From assembly GCF_029989365.1 (NCBI RefSeq), contig NZ_JAPRAQ010000024.1, forward strand, positions 1-64,000: 64,000 nt of DNA, read 5' to 3'. Made by a program: the position numbers and the translations under genes. The notes beneath the pieces were generated by a model. The model did no database searches and was not told the DNA's origin. It saw nothing but the letters and a program-made list of their open reading frames with translations. The DNA comes from Bradyrhizobium sp. Arg816. Lineage in GTDB: Bacteria > Pseudomonadota > Alphaproteobacteria > Rhizobiales > Xanthobacteraceae. This document shows, piece after piece, positions 1 through 8,709 of the stretch (positions are counted from its first letter, which is position 1; each line of letters begins with the position of its first letter).

Positions 1-155
1 TGGGCCACGATCGCCGCGTGAGCCGCCCGCCGAGGGCGACAACTACAGATCTTGGCAGGAAATTACCGGGACCAAGGCCTTCTCTCCTGACGTCTTCAGC
101 CTCAAGAGCCGATAACGCAACAGGCCCACAAGGGGAGAAGGAAGAAAGAGCGAGT
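1..155. other. Left edge, no gene recognised
   Basis: The first 21 bases can be read on the plus strand as a short open tail ending in TGA at 19-21, which could be the last codons of a gene cut by the window edge, but nothing supports this further. The rest, up to the stop of the minus-strand thioesterase gene, shows no convincing coding frame and no terminator hairpin with a T-run. Confidence 0.3.
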
Positions 156-578
156 CTATTTCCCCACCACCCTCGCCGCCTCCAGCAGCCGCTCGCTGGC
201 GCTGGCCGTCGCCAGCACCGTGCCGTCTTCGGCCATCAGCTTCGCCTCGACGAACGCAATCGTCTTGCCGAGCTGCGTCACCTTGGCCTCGCCGATGATC
301 GGTCCGGGCCTTGCGGGGCTGAGGAAATTCACGGTCATGCTGATCGTGGTGGTGTAGAGCCGGCCCTCGCTCATCACCAGCACGGCCGGTCCCATGGTGT
401 CGTCGAGCATGGCAGAGAGCATGCCGCCCTGGATGAAGCCCGCCGGATTGCAGAACTCGGGCTTGCCCTCGAAGGCGAGCCTGATCCAGCCCTCCTCCGG
501 ACGGGCATCGACCAGGCGCCATCCGAGCAGCTCGGCGCAGGGCGGCCTTGGAAAATTGTCGAGTGCGGTCTTGACCAT
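156..578 (-). CDS. PaaI-type hotdog-fold thioesterase
   Basis: A 140-residue protein of the usual length for single hotdog-domain acyl-CoA thioesterases of the PaaI/YbgC group. The central helix region reads NPAGFIQGGMLSAMLDDTMG, the typical hotdog HGG-like motif with the catalytic-side Asp. A strand-rich half follows (TISMTVNFL, then GEAKVTQLGKTIAFVEAKL). The family hydrolyses aryl- or acyl-CoA thioesters in the cytoplasm; the substrate cannot be told from sequence. The ATG at 578 is preceded by GGAGG at good distance. The gene lies just downstream of mutY on the same strand with about 50 bases between them, so co-transcription is possible, but no functional link is evident. Confidence 0.85.
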   Translation of the reverse strand: MVKTALDNFPRPPCAELLGWRLVDARPEEGWIRLAFEGKPEFCNPAGFIQGGMLSAMLDDTMGPAVLVMSEGRLYTTTISMTVNFLSPARPGPIIGEAKVTQLGKTIAFVEAKLMAEDGTVLATASASERLLEAARVVGK

Positions 579-630
579 TGGCAGCCTCCGTATCGGGCGC
601 TGATAGCGTAGCGCTGCTGCCAGCGCACTG

Positions 631-1770
631 TCAGGAGCGCGCGGCCGTTGAAAGATCCAGCGCGTGCGCGATCACCTTGCGCATGACGTTGGGCAGCGCC
701 TCACCGGCGAGGGTCGCGATCGGCACCCAGCGCATGCCTTCGGGCGCGCGCGTGCGCGCTTCGGCCTCCGCCGTGTAGACCACCAGCTCCAGCGGAAAAT
801 GCGTGAAGACGTGGGTGACGACGCCCAGCTTGCGCTGCCAGCGCGACAGCCCCTTCAGGTCCGGCGCCTGCTGCTTTGCCGTCGCGTCTTCCTGGCCGGC
901 CAGCCAGTCCGAACCCGGCACCTCGGTCATGCCGCCAAGAAGGCCTTTTTCGGGCCTCGAGCGGACCAGCAGCTCGCCGCCGCGCGTCACGACGAAGGCA
1001 GCACCGCGCCGCAGCGTTCCGCTCTTCTTCGGCGCCTTGCGCGGAAACGTTTCCTGCGTCGCTAGCGCACGCGCGGTGCAATCCTCATTGAGCGGACAGA
1101 GCGAGCAGGCCGGCTTCTTCGGCGTGCAGATCGAGGCGCCGAGATCCATCAGCGCCTGCGCGCTGTCGCCAGCGCGAGACGTCTCGTCGCCGGCGCGAGA
1201 GTCTGCGAGCAGCGTCGCCGCCAGTTGCTGGATCAGCGGCTTGGCCTGCGGCAGTTCCTCCTCGACGGCGAACAGGCGCGACACCACGCGCTCGATGTTG
1301 CCGTCAACAGGCATGGTGCGGCGGTCGAACGCGATCGCGGCAATCGCCGCCGCCGTATACGGCCCGATCCCCGGCAGCGCGCGCAGCCCCTCTTCCGTGT
1401 CCGGAAACACGCCGCCGTGCTCGCGCGTCACGGCCACCGCGCAGGCATGGAGATTGCGCGCGCGGGAGTAATAGCCGAGGCCAGCCCACATCCGCAGCAC
1501 GTCATCCTGCGACGCTCGCCCCAGCGCCGTGACATCCGGCCAGCGCGCGACGAACTTTTCGAAATAAGGGCCGACGGCTTTCACGGTGGTCTGCTGGAGC
1601 ATGATCTCCGACAGCCAGACGCGGTATGGGTCCGAGGTCTCGCCGGGTGCAGCCCGCCAGGGCAGGCGGCGACGGTGGCGATCGTACCATTGGAGGAGCG
1701 CGAGCGGGCGCGATGAGGTCCCCGCCTGACCAGGTTCCAATTTCGCCTTTAGTGCCGATTTGGGGCTCAT
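631..1770 (-). CDS. mutY: A/G-specific adenine DNA glycosylase MutY
   Basis: Removes adenine mispaired with 8-oxoguanine. A helix-hairpin-helix-GPD core (LPGIGPYTAAAIAAIAF, then catalytic-Asp region MPVDGNIERV) is followed by a 4Fe-4S cluster motif C-X6-C-X2-C-X5-C (CTPKKPACSLCPLNEDC) and a C-terminal MutT-like 8-oxoG recognition domain (FVVTRGGELLVRSRPEKGLLGG). I chose the ATG at 1770 (MSPKSALK, 379 residues) because the frame upstream to 1836 has no family-like sequence. Between the glycosylase core and the cluster lies an in-frame 21-base near-duplication (1165-1200) encoding SRAGD twice, in a place where relatives have one short linker. Function is secure; the duplication looks harmless. 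Confidence 0.95.
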   Translation of the reverse strand: MSPKSALKAKLEPGQAGTSSRPLALLQWYDRHRRRLPWRAAPGETSDPYRVWLSEIMLQQTTVKAVGPYFEKFVARWPDVTALGRASQDDVLRMWAGLGYYSRARNLHACAVAVTREHGGVFPDTEEGLRALPGIGPYTAAAIAAIAFDRRTMPVDGNIERVVSRLFAVEEELPQAKPLIQQLAATLLADSRAGDETSRAGDSAQALMDLGASICTPKKPACSLCPLNEDCTARALATQETFPRKAPKKSGTLRRGAAFVVTRGGELLVRSRPEKGLLGGMTEVPGSDWLAGQEDATAKQQAPDLKGLSRWQRKLGVVTHVFTHFPLELVVYTAEAEARTRAPEGMRWVPIATLAGEALPNVMRKVIAHALDLSTAARS

Positions 1771-1898
1771 GCTCTCAGTGTAGCGGCAACGCGCCGGCCT
1801 CTCCACGTCATGCCCACCCTCATCGCGGGCATCCACGTCTTTCTTCGCGGACCGCTTCCCAATGGTGAGGCCTACCCTCCGAAGTGCTATAAGGGTCC

Positions 1899-2390
1899 AT
1901 GTCCAAATTCCCTCCCAAACCCGGTCCCATCAGCGCCAAGCCGCTTTCGCTGCTGCTCAACGACGTCTTTGCCGAGGCCTATGCCAAGCAGGGGTTTGCC
2001 GCGCGCGAGCTGGTGACGCGATGGGCGCAGATTGCCGGGCCGGAGATTGCGGCCCATGCCGAGCCTTTGAAGATGCAATGGCCGCGGCCGGTCGAGGGCC
2101 AGCCGCAGGAGCCGGCGACCCTGGTGCTGCGGGTCGAGGGGCCGATGGCGCTGGAGATCCAGCACTCCGCCGACGTGATCCTGGAGCGGGTCAATCGCTT
2201 CTTCGGCTGGAGCGCGGTCGGCAAGCTCGCCTTCCGCCAGGCCCCCCTGTCGCGCGCCCGGCCGCCGGTCCGGCCCGGTCCGCCGGATCCCAAATCGGTG
2301 GCCAAGGTGGCGGAGAGCCTGGGGGACATCGAAGATGAAGAATTGAAGACAGCGCTGGCGCGGCTCGGGGCGGCCATCAAGCGAAATTGA
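1899..2390 (+). CDS. DUF721 / DciA-like protein
   Basis: A 163-residue protein with the N-terminal DUF721 signature (LSLLLNDVFAEAYAKQGFAARELVTRWAQIAG) followed by a strand-rich part that includes EGPMALEIQHSADVILERVNRFFG. In bacteria lacking DnaC or DnaI, DUF721 proteins (DciA) help load the replicative helicase; alphaproteobacterial members are more divergent, so that role is inferred from the family. The C-terminal third is proline-rich and then charged. It is divergent from mutY (128 bases apart) and sits upstream of a DsbA-like gene on the same strand, an order common in rhizobia. Confidence 0.8.
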   Translation: MSKFPPKPGPISAKPLSLLLNDVFAEAYAKQGFAARELVTRWAQIAGPEIAAHAEPLKMQWPRPVEGQPQEPATLVLRVEGPMALEIQHSADVILERVNRFFGWSAVGKLAFRQAPLSRARPPVRPGPPDPKSVAKVAESLGDIEDEELKTALARLGAAIKRN

Positions 2391-2420
2391 GCCTCATTCC
2401 GCCGGTAATCTGGACCCGTC

Positions 2421-2467
2421 CCTGTCGCTCGCCATTGCCTCAAACTACGTTTCAAGCTAGCGACAGG
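2421..2467. repeat. Inverted repeat upstream of the DsbA-like gene
   Basis: Perfect 9-base arms CCTGTCGCT (2421-2429) and AGCGACAGG (2459-2467) enclose 29 bases in the 139-base gap between the DciA-like and DsbA-like genes. No T-run follows, so it is not an obvious terminator; it may be a chance or regulatory structure. Confidence 0.35.
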
Positions 2468-2529
2468 CCGCCTGAACGGGAACTCAATAGGACCCTTGGG
2501 GCGAGACCACATCAATTCGGGAGCCGACC

Positions 2530-3186
2530 TTGATCATCACCCGCCGCGCCTTCAACACGATGCTGTCGCTGACCGGTCTTGCCGCGTTCGCCGGGCTGTC
2601 GCCGCTGCGGTTCATCAACGAGGCCATGGCGCAGTCGGCCGCCGATGTGGCCAAGCCCGTGTCGCTCCCCGACATGGCACTCGGCCCCAAGGACGCCCCC
2701 GTCACCATCACCGAATATGCCTCGATGACCTGCCCGCATTGTGCGGCGTTCAACGAGCAGGTGTTCCCCAAGATCAAGTCGGAATACATCGACACCGGCA
2801 AGGTGCGTTACATCTTCCGCGAGTTCCCGCTCGACATCAAAGCCGCCGCCGGCTCGATGCTGTCGCGCTGCATCGCCAAGGACGACGCGCCGAAATATTT
2901 CGCGGTCACCGACATGCTGTTCCGCCAGCAGAACGACTGGGTGTTGAAGAACACCACGGAGACGCTGACGCGGATCGGCAAGCAGGCCGGCCTCACCCAG
3001 CAGCAGGTCGAGGCCTGCCTGAAGGACCAGGCGCTGCTCGACAAGATCGCCGCCGACCAGAAATACGCCAGCGACGTTCTGAAGGTGGATTCGACGCCGA
3101 CCTTCTTCATCAACGGCGAGAAGATCAAGGGCGAAGCCTCGTTCGATGAATTCGCCAAGAAGATCAATCCGCTGCTGAAGAGCTGA
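2530..3186 (+). CDS. DsbA-family thiol:disulfide oxidoreductase, exported
   Basis: A 218-residue periplasmic thioredoxin-fold protein. The N-terminus carries a twin-arginine-like signal (ITRRAFNTML, then a hydrophobic stretch ending near EAMAQS). The mature part has the redox motif CPHC and the cis-proline loop STPTFFING, with the inserted helical domain between them, as in the DsbA/BdbD group of Rhizobiales. It should catalyse disulfide formation or exchange on exported proteins. The start appears to be a TTG at 2530 behind GGGAG; no ATG lies close. It ends about 220 bases before smc. In rhizobia this gene commonly sits between the DUF721 gene and smc, which fits the order here. Confidence 0.88.
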   Translation: MIITRRAFNTMLSLTGLAAFAGLSPLRFINEAMAQSAADVAKPVSLPDMALGPKDAPVTITEYASMTCPHCAAFNEQVFPKIKSEYIDTGKVRYIFREFPLDIKAAAGSMLSRCIAKDDAPKYFAVTDMLFRQQNDWVLKNTTETLTRIGKQAGLTQQQVEACLKDQALLDKIAADQKYASDVLKVDSTPTFFINGEKIKGEASFDEFAKKINPLLKS

Positions 3187-3217
3187 TTTTCCCCGCTCAA
3201 CGCCTGATTCGCATCTC

Positions 3218-3264
3218 AAAAGCCGTATCTTTCCCGGCATAAATCCCTTGGGAAAAGCGGCTTT
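3218..3264. other. Long imperfect stem-loop before smc
   Basis: AAAGCCG and CGGCTTT arms enclose a second inner pairing (CTTTCCC with GGGAAAAG). It lies about 30 bases after the DsbA-like stop. It lacks a T-run, so Rho-independent termination is only possible, not shown. Confidence 0.3.
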
Positions 3265-3404
3265 CGCCGGTTGCCCTCGCGGCGCACCGCGGCCATTGTC
3301 CGACCGCATGAGGCGCCTCGCGCGACTCACCCAGAGAGTGACATTGCCTTCCATGGTATTGTCCCGGCAGGGGGATTCGCGCCTGCCAACAGAGATGCGT
3401 GCTT

Positions 3405-6400
3405 ATGAAAATCACCCGCCTGCGCCTTCACGGCTTCAAGTCCTTCGTTGAGGCCACGGACTTCGTCATCGAGCCCGGCCTGACCGGCGTGGTCGGCCCC
3501 AACGGCTGCGGCAAGTCGAATCTCGTCGAGGCGCTGCGCTGGGCGATGGGCGAAACCTCGTACAAGTCGCTGCGCGCGGCCGACATGGACGCGGTGATCT
3601 TCGCCGGCTCCGGCAACCGTCCTGCGCGCAACCACGCCGAAGTGACGATGACGATCGACAACACCGATCGCACCGCGCCGGCGGCGATGAACGACAGCCA
3701 GCTGCTCGAAATCTCCCGCCGCATCGAGCGCGAGGCGGGCTCGGTCTATCGCATCAACGGCCGCGACGTGCGTGCGCGCGACGTGCAGATCCTGTTCGCC
3801 GACGCTGCCACCGGAGCGCGTTCGCCCGCCCTCGTCCACCAGGGCAAGATCGGCGAGATCATCCAGGCCAAGCCCGAGCAGCGCCGCCGCGTGCTGGAAG
3901 ATGCTGCCGGCGTCGCCGGCCTGCACGCCCGCCGCCACGAGGCCGAGTTGCGGCTGAAGGCCGCCGAAACCAACCTCACCCGCGTCGAGGACGTGATCGG
4001 CCAGCTCGCCGGCCAGATGGAAGGCCTGAAGAAGCAGGCCCGTCAGGCCGTGCGCTATCGCGAGGTCGCGGCCAAGGTCCGCAAGGCGGAAGCGACGCTG
4101 TTCCACCTGCGCTGGATCGGCGCGCATGCCGACGTCAACGAATCCGGCCAGACCCATGATCTCGCGGTTCGCGAGATGGCCGAGCGCACCCAGCATCAGG
4201 CCGAAGCCGCCCGCATCCAGGCGATCCGCGCCGCCGAAATGCCGGCGCTGCGCGATGCCGAAGCGCGCGCCGCGGCCGGGCTGCAGCGCCTGACCAATGC
4301 GCGCGAGCTGCTCGACCGCGAGGAAGAGCGCGCCAAGGAGCGCGTCGCCGAGCTCGAGCGGCGCCTCGCCCAGTTCGAGGGCGACATCTCGCGCGCCCAG
4401 CAGCAGACCATGGACGCCGACGTCGCGCTCCAGCGGCTCGACACCGAAGATTCCGAGCTGAAGGAAGAGATCAAGTCGCGGGTCGAGAAGCGCTCCGGCG
4501 TCGACGAGCGCGTCGGCGAAGCCGAGGCGGTGCTGACTGAAACCGAGCACCAGTTCGCCGAGCTCACCACGGCGCTCGCCGACCTCACCGCCAAGCGCAA
4601 CCAACTCGAAGCCAATGTCCGCACCCATCGCGACAAGCTCGCCCGCCTCGACCAGGAGATTTCGAATGTCGCGGCCGAGGAGCAGAAGCTTGCCGACGAG
4701 ACCGGCGGCTTCGGCGATCTCGACGAGCTGACCGCAACGGTCGAGAACGCGGAGCAGACCCTTGCTGCTTCGGAAGCCGCGGCCCAGGCGAGCGAAGCCG
4801 CGCATGTTGCCGCGCGCCAGACGCTGGAATCCTCGCGCTCGCCGCTCGTCGAAGCCGACAAGCGCGTGCAGCGGCTCGATACCGAAGCGCGCACGATCTC
4901 CAAGATCGTCAACGGCGAGACCAAGAATCTGTGGCCGCCGATCATCGACGGCATCACCGTCGACAAGGGCTTTGAGAAGGCGATCGGCGCAGCGCTCGGC
5001 GACGATCTCGATGCGCCGGTCGATCCGTCCGCGCCGATGCGCTGGACCAATGCCGGCGTCACCGACGGCGATCCGGAGCTGCCCGAGGGCGTCGTACCGC
5101 TCGCGAGCCACGTTCAGGCGCCCGCCGAGCTGGCGCGCCGCCTGGCGCAGATCGGCGTGGTGCCGCGCGAGCGCGGCGCCGAGCTGGTCTCGCAGCTCAA
5201 GACCGGCCAGCGGCTGGTCTCGCCCGAAGGCGACGTCTGGCGCTGGGACGGCTTTGTCGCCGCGGCCCACGCCCCGACCGGCGCGGCGCGGCGCCTCGCC
5301 GAGCGCGCCCGCCTCGTCGACATCGAGAACGAGCTGGAGCAGGCCCGCATCGACGCGCAGATCAAGCGTCAGGCGCTAGAGAATGCCGAGTCCGAGCTGC
5401 AGATGGCCGCCAGCACCGAGGGTGCGAGCCGCGAGGCCTGGCGCGCCGCCCAGCGCGAGGTGAACGTCGCGCGTGAGCGCCATGCCACCGCCGAGCGCGA
5501 GATCAGCCGCCGCGCCGCGCGCAAGGCGACGCTGTCGGAAGCCCATAGCCGTATCGCCGCCGACCGCGCCGAGGCCGAGGCCGCGTACGAATATGCCGAA
5601 GCCGGCATCACCGAGCTGCCGTCGAGCGAGGACACCGAGACCCGTCTCGCCGCCGTCCGCAGCGACATCGAGGGCCATCGCCGCATGGCCGCCCAGGTCC
5701 GCGCCGAGGCGCAGGCGCTGGCGCGCGAGGCGGAACTCGCCGACCGCCGTGTGCAGGCGATCTTGGCCGAGCGCACCGAGTGGCAGAACCGCAAGGAGAG
5801 CGCGGCCTCTCACATCGACACCATCCAGACCCGCATCACCGAGGTCTCGATCGAGCGCAGCGATCTCGAAAACGCGCCCGCCGTGTTCGCCGAGAAGCGC
5901 AGCGCGCTGATCACGGAGATCGAATACGCGGAAAACGACCGCCGCATGGCCGCCGACGCGCTCGCCTCGGCCGAGACCGCGATGGCCGAAACCGATCGCG
6001 TCGCGAAATTGACCCTCGAGGCGCTCTCCAGCTCCCGCGAGGCCACCGCGCGCGCCGAGGAACGCATGGAAGGCGCACGGCGCCGGCTCGAGGACATCGA
6101 GCGCGAGATCCGCGACATGCTGGAGGTCGAGCCGCAGGCCGTTGCCGGCCTCGCCGAGATTGAGCCCGGCGCCGAGTTGCCGCCGCTGCACGACATCGAG
6201 GAAGACCTCGAAAAGATGCGCCGCGACCGCGAGCGCCTGGGTGCGGTGAACCTGCGCGCCGAGGAAGAGCTGCGCGAGGTCGAGACCCAGCACACCGGCC
6301 TCGTCACCGAGCGCGATGACCTCGTCGAAGCCATCAAGCGGCTGCGCCAGGGCATCCAGAGCCTCAACAAGGAAGCGCGCGAGCGGCTCCTGACCTCGTT

Positions 6401-6869
6401 CGAGGTCGTCAACAACCACTTCAAGCGCCTGTTCGTCGAGCTGTTCGGCGGCGGCGAGGCCGCGCTGCATCTGATCGAGAGCGACGACCCGCTCGAAGCC
6501 GGTCTCGAGATCATCGCAAAGCCGCCAGGCAAGAAGCCGCAGACGCTGTCGCTGCTCTCGGGCGGCGAGCAGGCGCTGACCGCGATGGCGCTGATCTTCG
6601 CGGTGTTCCTCACCAACCCCTCGCCGATCTGCGTGCTGGACGAAGTCGACGCACCGCTCGACGACCACAACGTCGAGCGCTACTGCAACCTGCTGCACGA
6701 GATGACCGGCTCGACCGACACCCGCTTCATCATCATCACGCACAATCCGATCACGATGGCGCGGATGAACCGGCTGTTCGGCGTCACCATGGCCGAACGC
6801 GGCGTCTCGCAACTGGTGTCGGTGAGCCTGTCAGAGGCGGTGGACATCCTCGACCAGAACGTGGCGTGA
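3405..6869 (+). CDS. smc: Chromosome segregation ATPase SMC
   Basis: A structural-maintenance-of-chromosomes ATPase of about 1154 residues, the usual length. From the ATG at 3405 the N-terminal head reads KITRLRLHGFKSF with Walker A GPNGCGKS at residues 31-38. A long coiled coil follows, then a hinge (around PPIIDGITVDKGFEKAIGAALGDDLDAPVD), a second coiled coil, and the C-terminal head with signature LSLLSGGEQAL and Walker B ICVLDEVDAPLDD. A GTG two codons upstream (3399) is an alternative start. It compacts and organises newly replicated chromosomes together with ScpA/ScpB, which are not in the window. The antisense strand carries very long open frames caused only by GC-rich codon use. Confidence 0.97.
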   Translation: MKITRLRLHGFKSFVEATDFVIEPGLTGVVGPNGCGKSNLVEALRWAMGETSYKSLRAADMDAVIFAGSGNRPARNHAEVTMTIDNTDRTAPAAMNDSQLLEISRRIEREAGSVYRINGRDVRARDVQILFADAATGARSPALVHQGKIGEIIQAKPEQRRRVLEDAAGVAGLHARRHEAELRLKAAETNLTRVEDVIGQLAGQMEGLKKQARQAVRYREVAAKVRKAEATLFHLRWIGAHADVNESGQTHDLAVREMAERTQHQAEAARIQAIRAAEMPALRDAEARAAAGLQRLTNARELLDREEERAKERVAELERRLAQFEGDISRAQQQTMDADVALQRLDTEDSELKEEIKSRVEKRSGVDERVGEAEAVLTETEHQFAELTTALADLTAKRNQLEANVRTHRDKLARLDQEISNVAAEEQKLADETGGFGDLDELTATVENAEQTLAASEAAAQASEAAHVAARQTLESSRSPLVEADKRVQRLDTEARTISKIVNGETKNLWPPIIDGITVDKGFEKAIGAALGDDLDAPVDPSAPMRWTNAGVTDGDPELPEGVVPLASHVQAPAELARRLAQIGVVPRERGAELVSQLKTGQRLVSPEGDVWRWDGFVAAAHAPTGAARRLAERARLVDIENELEQARIDAQIKRQALENAESELQMAASTEGASREAWRAAQREVNVARERHATAEREISRRAARKATLSEAHSRIAADRAEAEAAYEYAEAGITELPSSEDTETRLAAVRSDIEGHRRMAAQVRAEAQALAREAELADRRVQAILAERTEWQNRKESAASHIDTIQTRITEVSIERSDLENAPAVFAEKRSALITEIEYAENDRRMAADALASAETAMAETDRVAKLTLEALSSSREATARAEERMEGARRRLEDIEREIRDMLEVEPQAVAGLAEIEPGAELPPLHDIEEDLEKMRRDRERLGAVNLRAEEELREVETQHTGLVTERDDLVEAIKRLRQGIQSLNKEARERLLTSFEVVNNHFKRLFVELFGGGEAALHLIESDDPLEAGLEIIAKPPGKKPQTLSLLSGGEQALTAMALIFAVFLTNPSPICVLDEVDAPLDDHNVERYCNLLHEMTGSTDTRFIIITHNPITMARMNRLFGVTMAERGVSQLVSVSLSEAVDILDQNVA

Positions 6870-6878
6870 TATCTCTGG

Positions 6879-6992
6879 CGTCATTCCGGGGCTCGCGAAG
6901 CGAGAACCCGGAATCTCGCGCCACAATCTCGAACTTCTCTGATGCGCAATTGCGCATCAGAGTTCACGACTTCGTCGCGCCCCGGAATGACG
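6879..6992. repeat. Composite intergenic palindrome (outer inverted repeat with nested 26-base palindrome)
   Basis: The gap between smc and the Rsm22-type gene is nearly filled by an inverted repeat. The outer arms are near 6879-6897 (GCGTCATTCCGGGGCTCGCG) and 6973-6992 (its approximate complement). Between them a perfect 26-base palindrome at 6937-6962 is centred on GCGCAATTGCGC. The CATTCCGGGGC core is a widespread interspersed element in Bradyrhizobium-type genomes (from general knowledge). Confidence 0.7.
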
Positions 6993-7002
6993 GTGGGCAA
7001 AG

Positions 7003-7980
7003 ATGATCTCACCCACCCTCCCCGCCGAACTGAAAGCCGCCCTCGACGGCAAGCTTCAGGGCTTCTCCCGCACCGACGCCGCACAGCGCTCGCAAAAAAT
7101 CTCGACCACCTATCGCGCTGGGGGCACCTCCGGCACCATCAAGTCCGACGCCGATGCACTCGCCTACGCGCTGGCACGGATGCCGGCGACCTATGCGGCC
7201 GTGGCCGCCAGCCTGAATGCGCTGACCGAGATGGCGCCGGACCTCGCCCCGGAAACCCTGCTAGACGTTGGCGCGGGCCCGGGCACCGCGAGCTGGGCCG
7301 CTGCTGAGGCCTTTCCGTCGCTGCAGGATTTTACCCTGCTCGACGCCAACGCCACGCTCAGCCGTCTCGCGCTCGAGCTGGCGCGCGACAGCACGCGTCT
7401 CGCTGATTGCCGCTATCTGCCGGGCGATGCCGGCACCAACCTCGTCGAGGCCTCGCAAGCCGATCTCGTCGTCGCGAGCTACGTCATCGGCGAGCTCAGC
7501 GAGACCGATCAGCGCAAGCTGGCGGAAACGATGTGGGCGAAAGCGCGCCACGCGCTGGTCGTGATCGAGCCCGGCACACCGGCCGGCTACGCGCGCATCC
7601 TCGCGCTGCGCCAGCAGCTGATCGCGCTCGGCGCCTATGTCGCCGCGCCCTGCCCGCACGAGAAGCCCTGCCCGCTCGTCGCGCCCGACTGGTGCCATTT
7701 CAGTCAGCGCCTCCCGCGCTCGCAAGCGCACCGCCAGATCAAGGGCGCCGACGTGCCGTTCGAGGACGAGCGCTTCATCTACATCGCCCTGACCCGGACG
7801 GCGCCCACAACACGTGCCGCGCGCCTGCTGGCGCCGCCGGATGTCGGCAAGGCCGAGATCACCGCAAAGCTCTGCACGGAGGGCGGCCTCGCCATCACCA
7901 AGGTCCCGCGGCGCGACAAGGCCGCCTATGCAAGCGCCCGGCGCTGGCGCTGGGGCGACGCGGTCATTGCCGAAAGTTAA
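7003..7980 (+). CDS. Rsm22-type small-ribosomal-subunit methyltransferase-like protein
   Basis: A 325-residue protein with a SAM-binding core (LLDVGAGPGTASWAA, residues 86-100; acidic strand LLDAN near 112) and a Cys cluster typical of the Rsm22 family (C217, C223 and C231 in APCPHEKPCPLVAPDWCHF), followed by a basic segment. Mitochondrial Rsm22 members are needed for small-ribosomal-subunit assembly and carry an iron-sulfur cluster; bacterial members are annotated as predicted rRNA methyltransferases. The enzymatic target is not established. It stands alone between an intergenic palindrome and lemA. Confidence 0.85.
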   Translation: MISPTLPAELKAALDGKLQGFSRTDAAQRSQKISTTYRAGGTSGTIKSDADALAYALARMPATYAAVAASLNALTEMAPDLAPETLLDVGAGPGTASWAAAEAFPSLQDFTLLDANATLSRLALELARDSTRLADCRYLPGDAGTNLVEASQADLVVASYVIGELSETDQRKLAETMWAKARHALVVIEPGTPAGYARILALRQQLIALGAYVAAPCPHEKPCPLVAPDWCHFSQRLPRSQAHRQIKGADVPFEDERFIYIALTRTAPTTRAARLLAPPDVGKAEITAKLCTEGGLAITKVPRRDKAAYASARRWRWGDAVIAES

Positions 7981-8116
7981 CTTCGTCGGACGCTTTTGCC
8001 TTGAACTCGGATGGTTCCCCATTCGACCAAGTCTTACCTTCCTCTGCGCCGGGCTCTCGTCCTGCGCCAATTTGGTCTAGGCTGCGCCCGCCTTCTTCCC
8101 CCTTCAGGAGTTCTCC

Positions 8117-8677
8117 ATGTCGACCGGCTGGATCGTTCTCGGCGTCATCGTCGTCCTCGTGTTCCTGGCGTTCAGCGCCTACAACCGGCTGGTGGCGCTG
8201 AGCCAGCGCGTCGGCCAGGCCTTTGCCGACATCGACGTGCAGCTCAAGCAGCGCCACGACCTGATCCCGAACCTGGTCGAGACGGTGAAGGGCTATGCCT
8301 CGCATGAGCGCGGCACGCTCGACGACGTCATCAAGGCGCGCAACTCGGCGATGTCGGCGCAGGGGCCGGCGCAGGTATCCGCCGCCGAGAACCAGCTCTC
8401 CGGCGCGCTCGGCCGGCTGATCGCCCTGTCGGAGGCCTATCCGGACCTCAAGGCCAACGCCAACTTCCAGCAGCTCGCCAGTGAGCTCTCCGACCTCGAG
8501 AACAAGATCGCGGCGAGCCGCCGCTTCTTCAACAACGCGGTCCAGGAGTACAACACCGGCATCCAGCAGATGCCCGCCGCCCTGTTCGCCGGCATGTTCG
8601 GCTTCACCAAGAAGGACTTCTTCGATCTCGGCGCCAGCCGCACCGAGGTCGAGGCCGCTCCGCAGGTGAAGTTCTGA
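8117..8677 (+). CDS. lemA: LemA family membrane-anchored protein
   Basis: A 186-residue LemA protein with one N-terminal membrane segment (residues about 6-24, VLGVIVVLVFLAFSAYNRLV) and the diagnostic stretch VGQAFADIDVQLKQRHDLIP. The rest is helical with FFNNAVQEYNTGIQ near the end, where LemA proteins carry this FYN-like motif. Its molecular role is unknown. It lies 32 bases upstream of an M48 metalloprotease gene, and LemA/M48 pairing is a recurrent arrangement that suggests the two act together at the inner membrane. Confidence 0.93.
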   Translation: MSTGWIVLGVIVVLVFLAFSAYNRLVALSQRVGQAFADIDVQLKQRHDLIPNLVETVKGYASHERGTLDDVIKARNSAMSAQGPAQVSAAENQLSGALGRLIALSEAYPDLKANANFQQLASELSDLENKIAASRRFFNNAVQEYNTGIQQMPAALFAGMFGFTKKDFFDLGASRTEVEAAPQVKF

Positions 8678-8709
8678 GTTGAGCCGATAGGCCGGCAGGG
8701 CATCGCGTC

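Noticed and set aside
3327..6812. Very long open frames on the minus strand opposite smc (for example 647 and 478 codons)
   Set aside because: They are complementary shadows of a GC-rich coding sequence with a clear SMC protein on the plus strand, and they show no domain, start signal or composition of a real protein.
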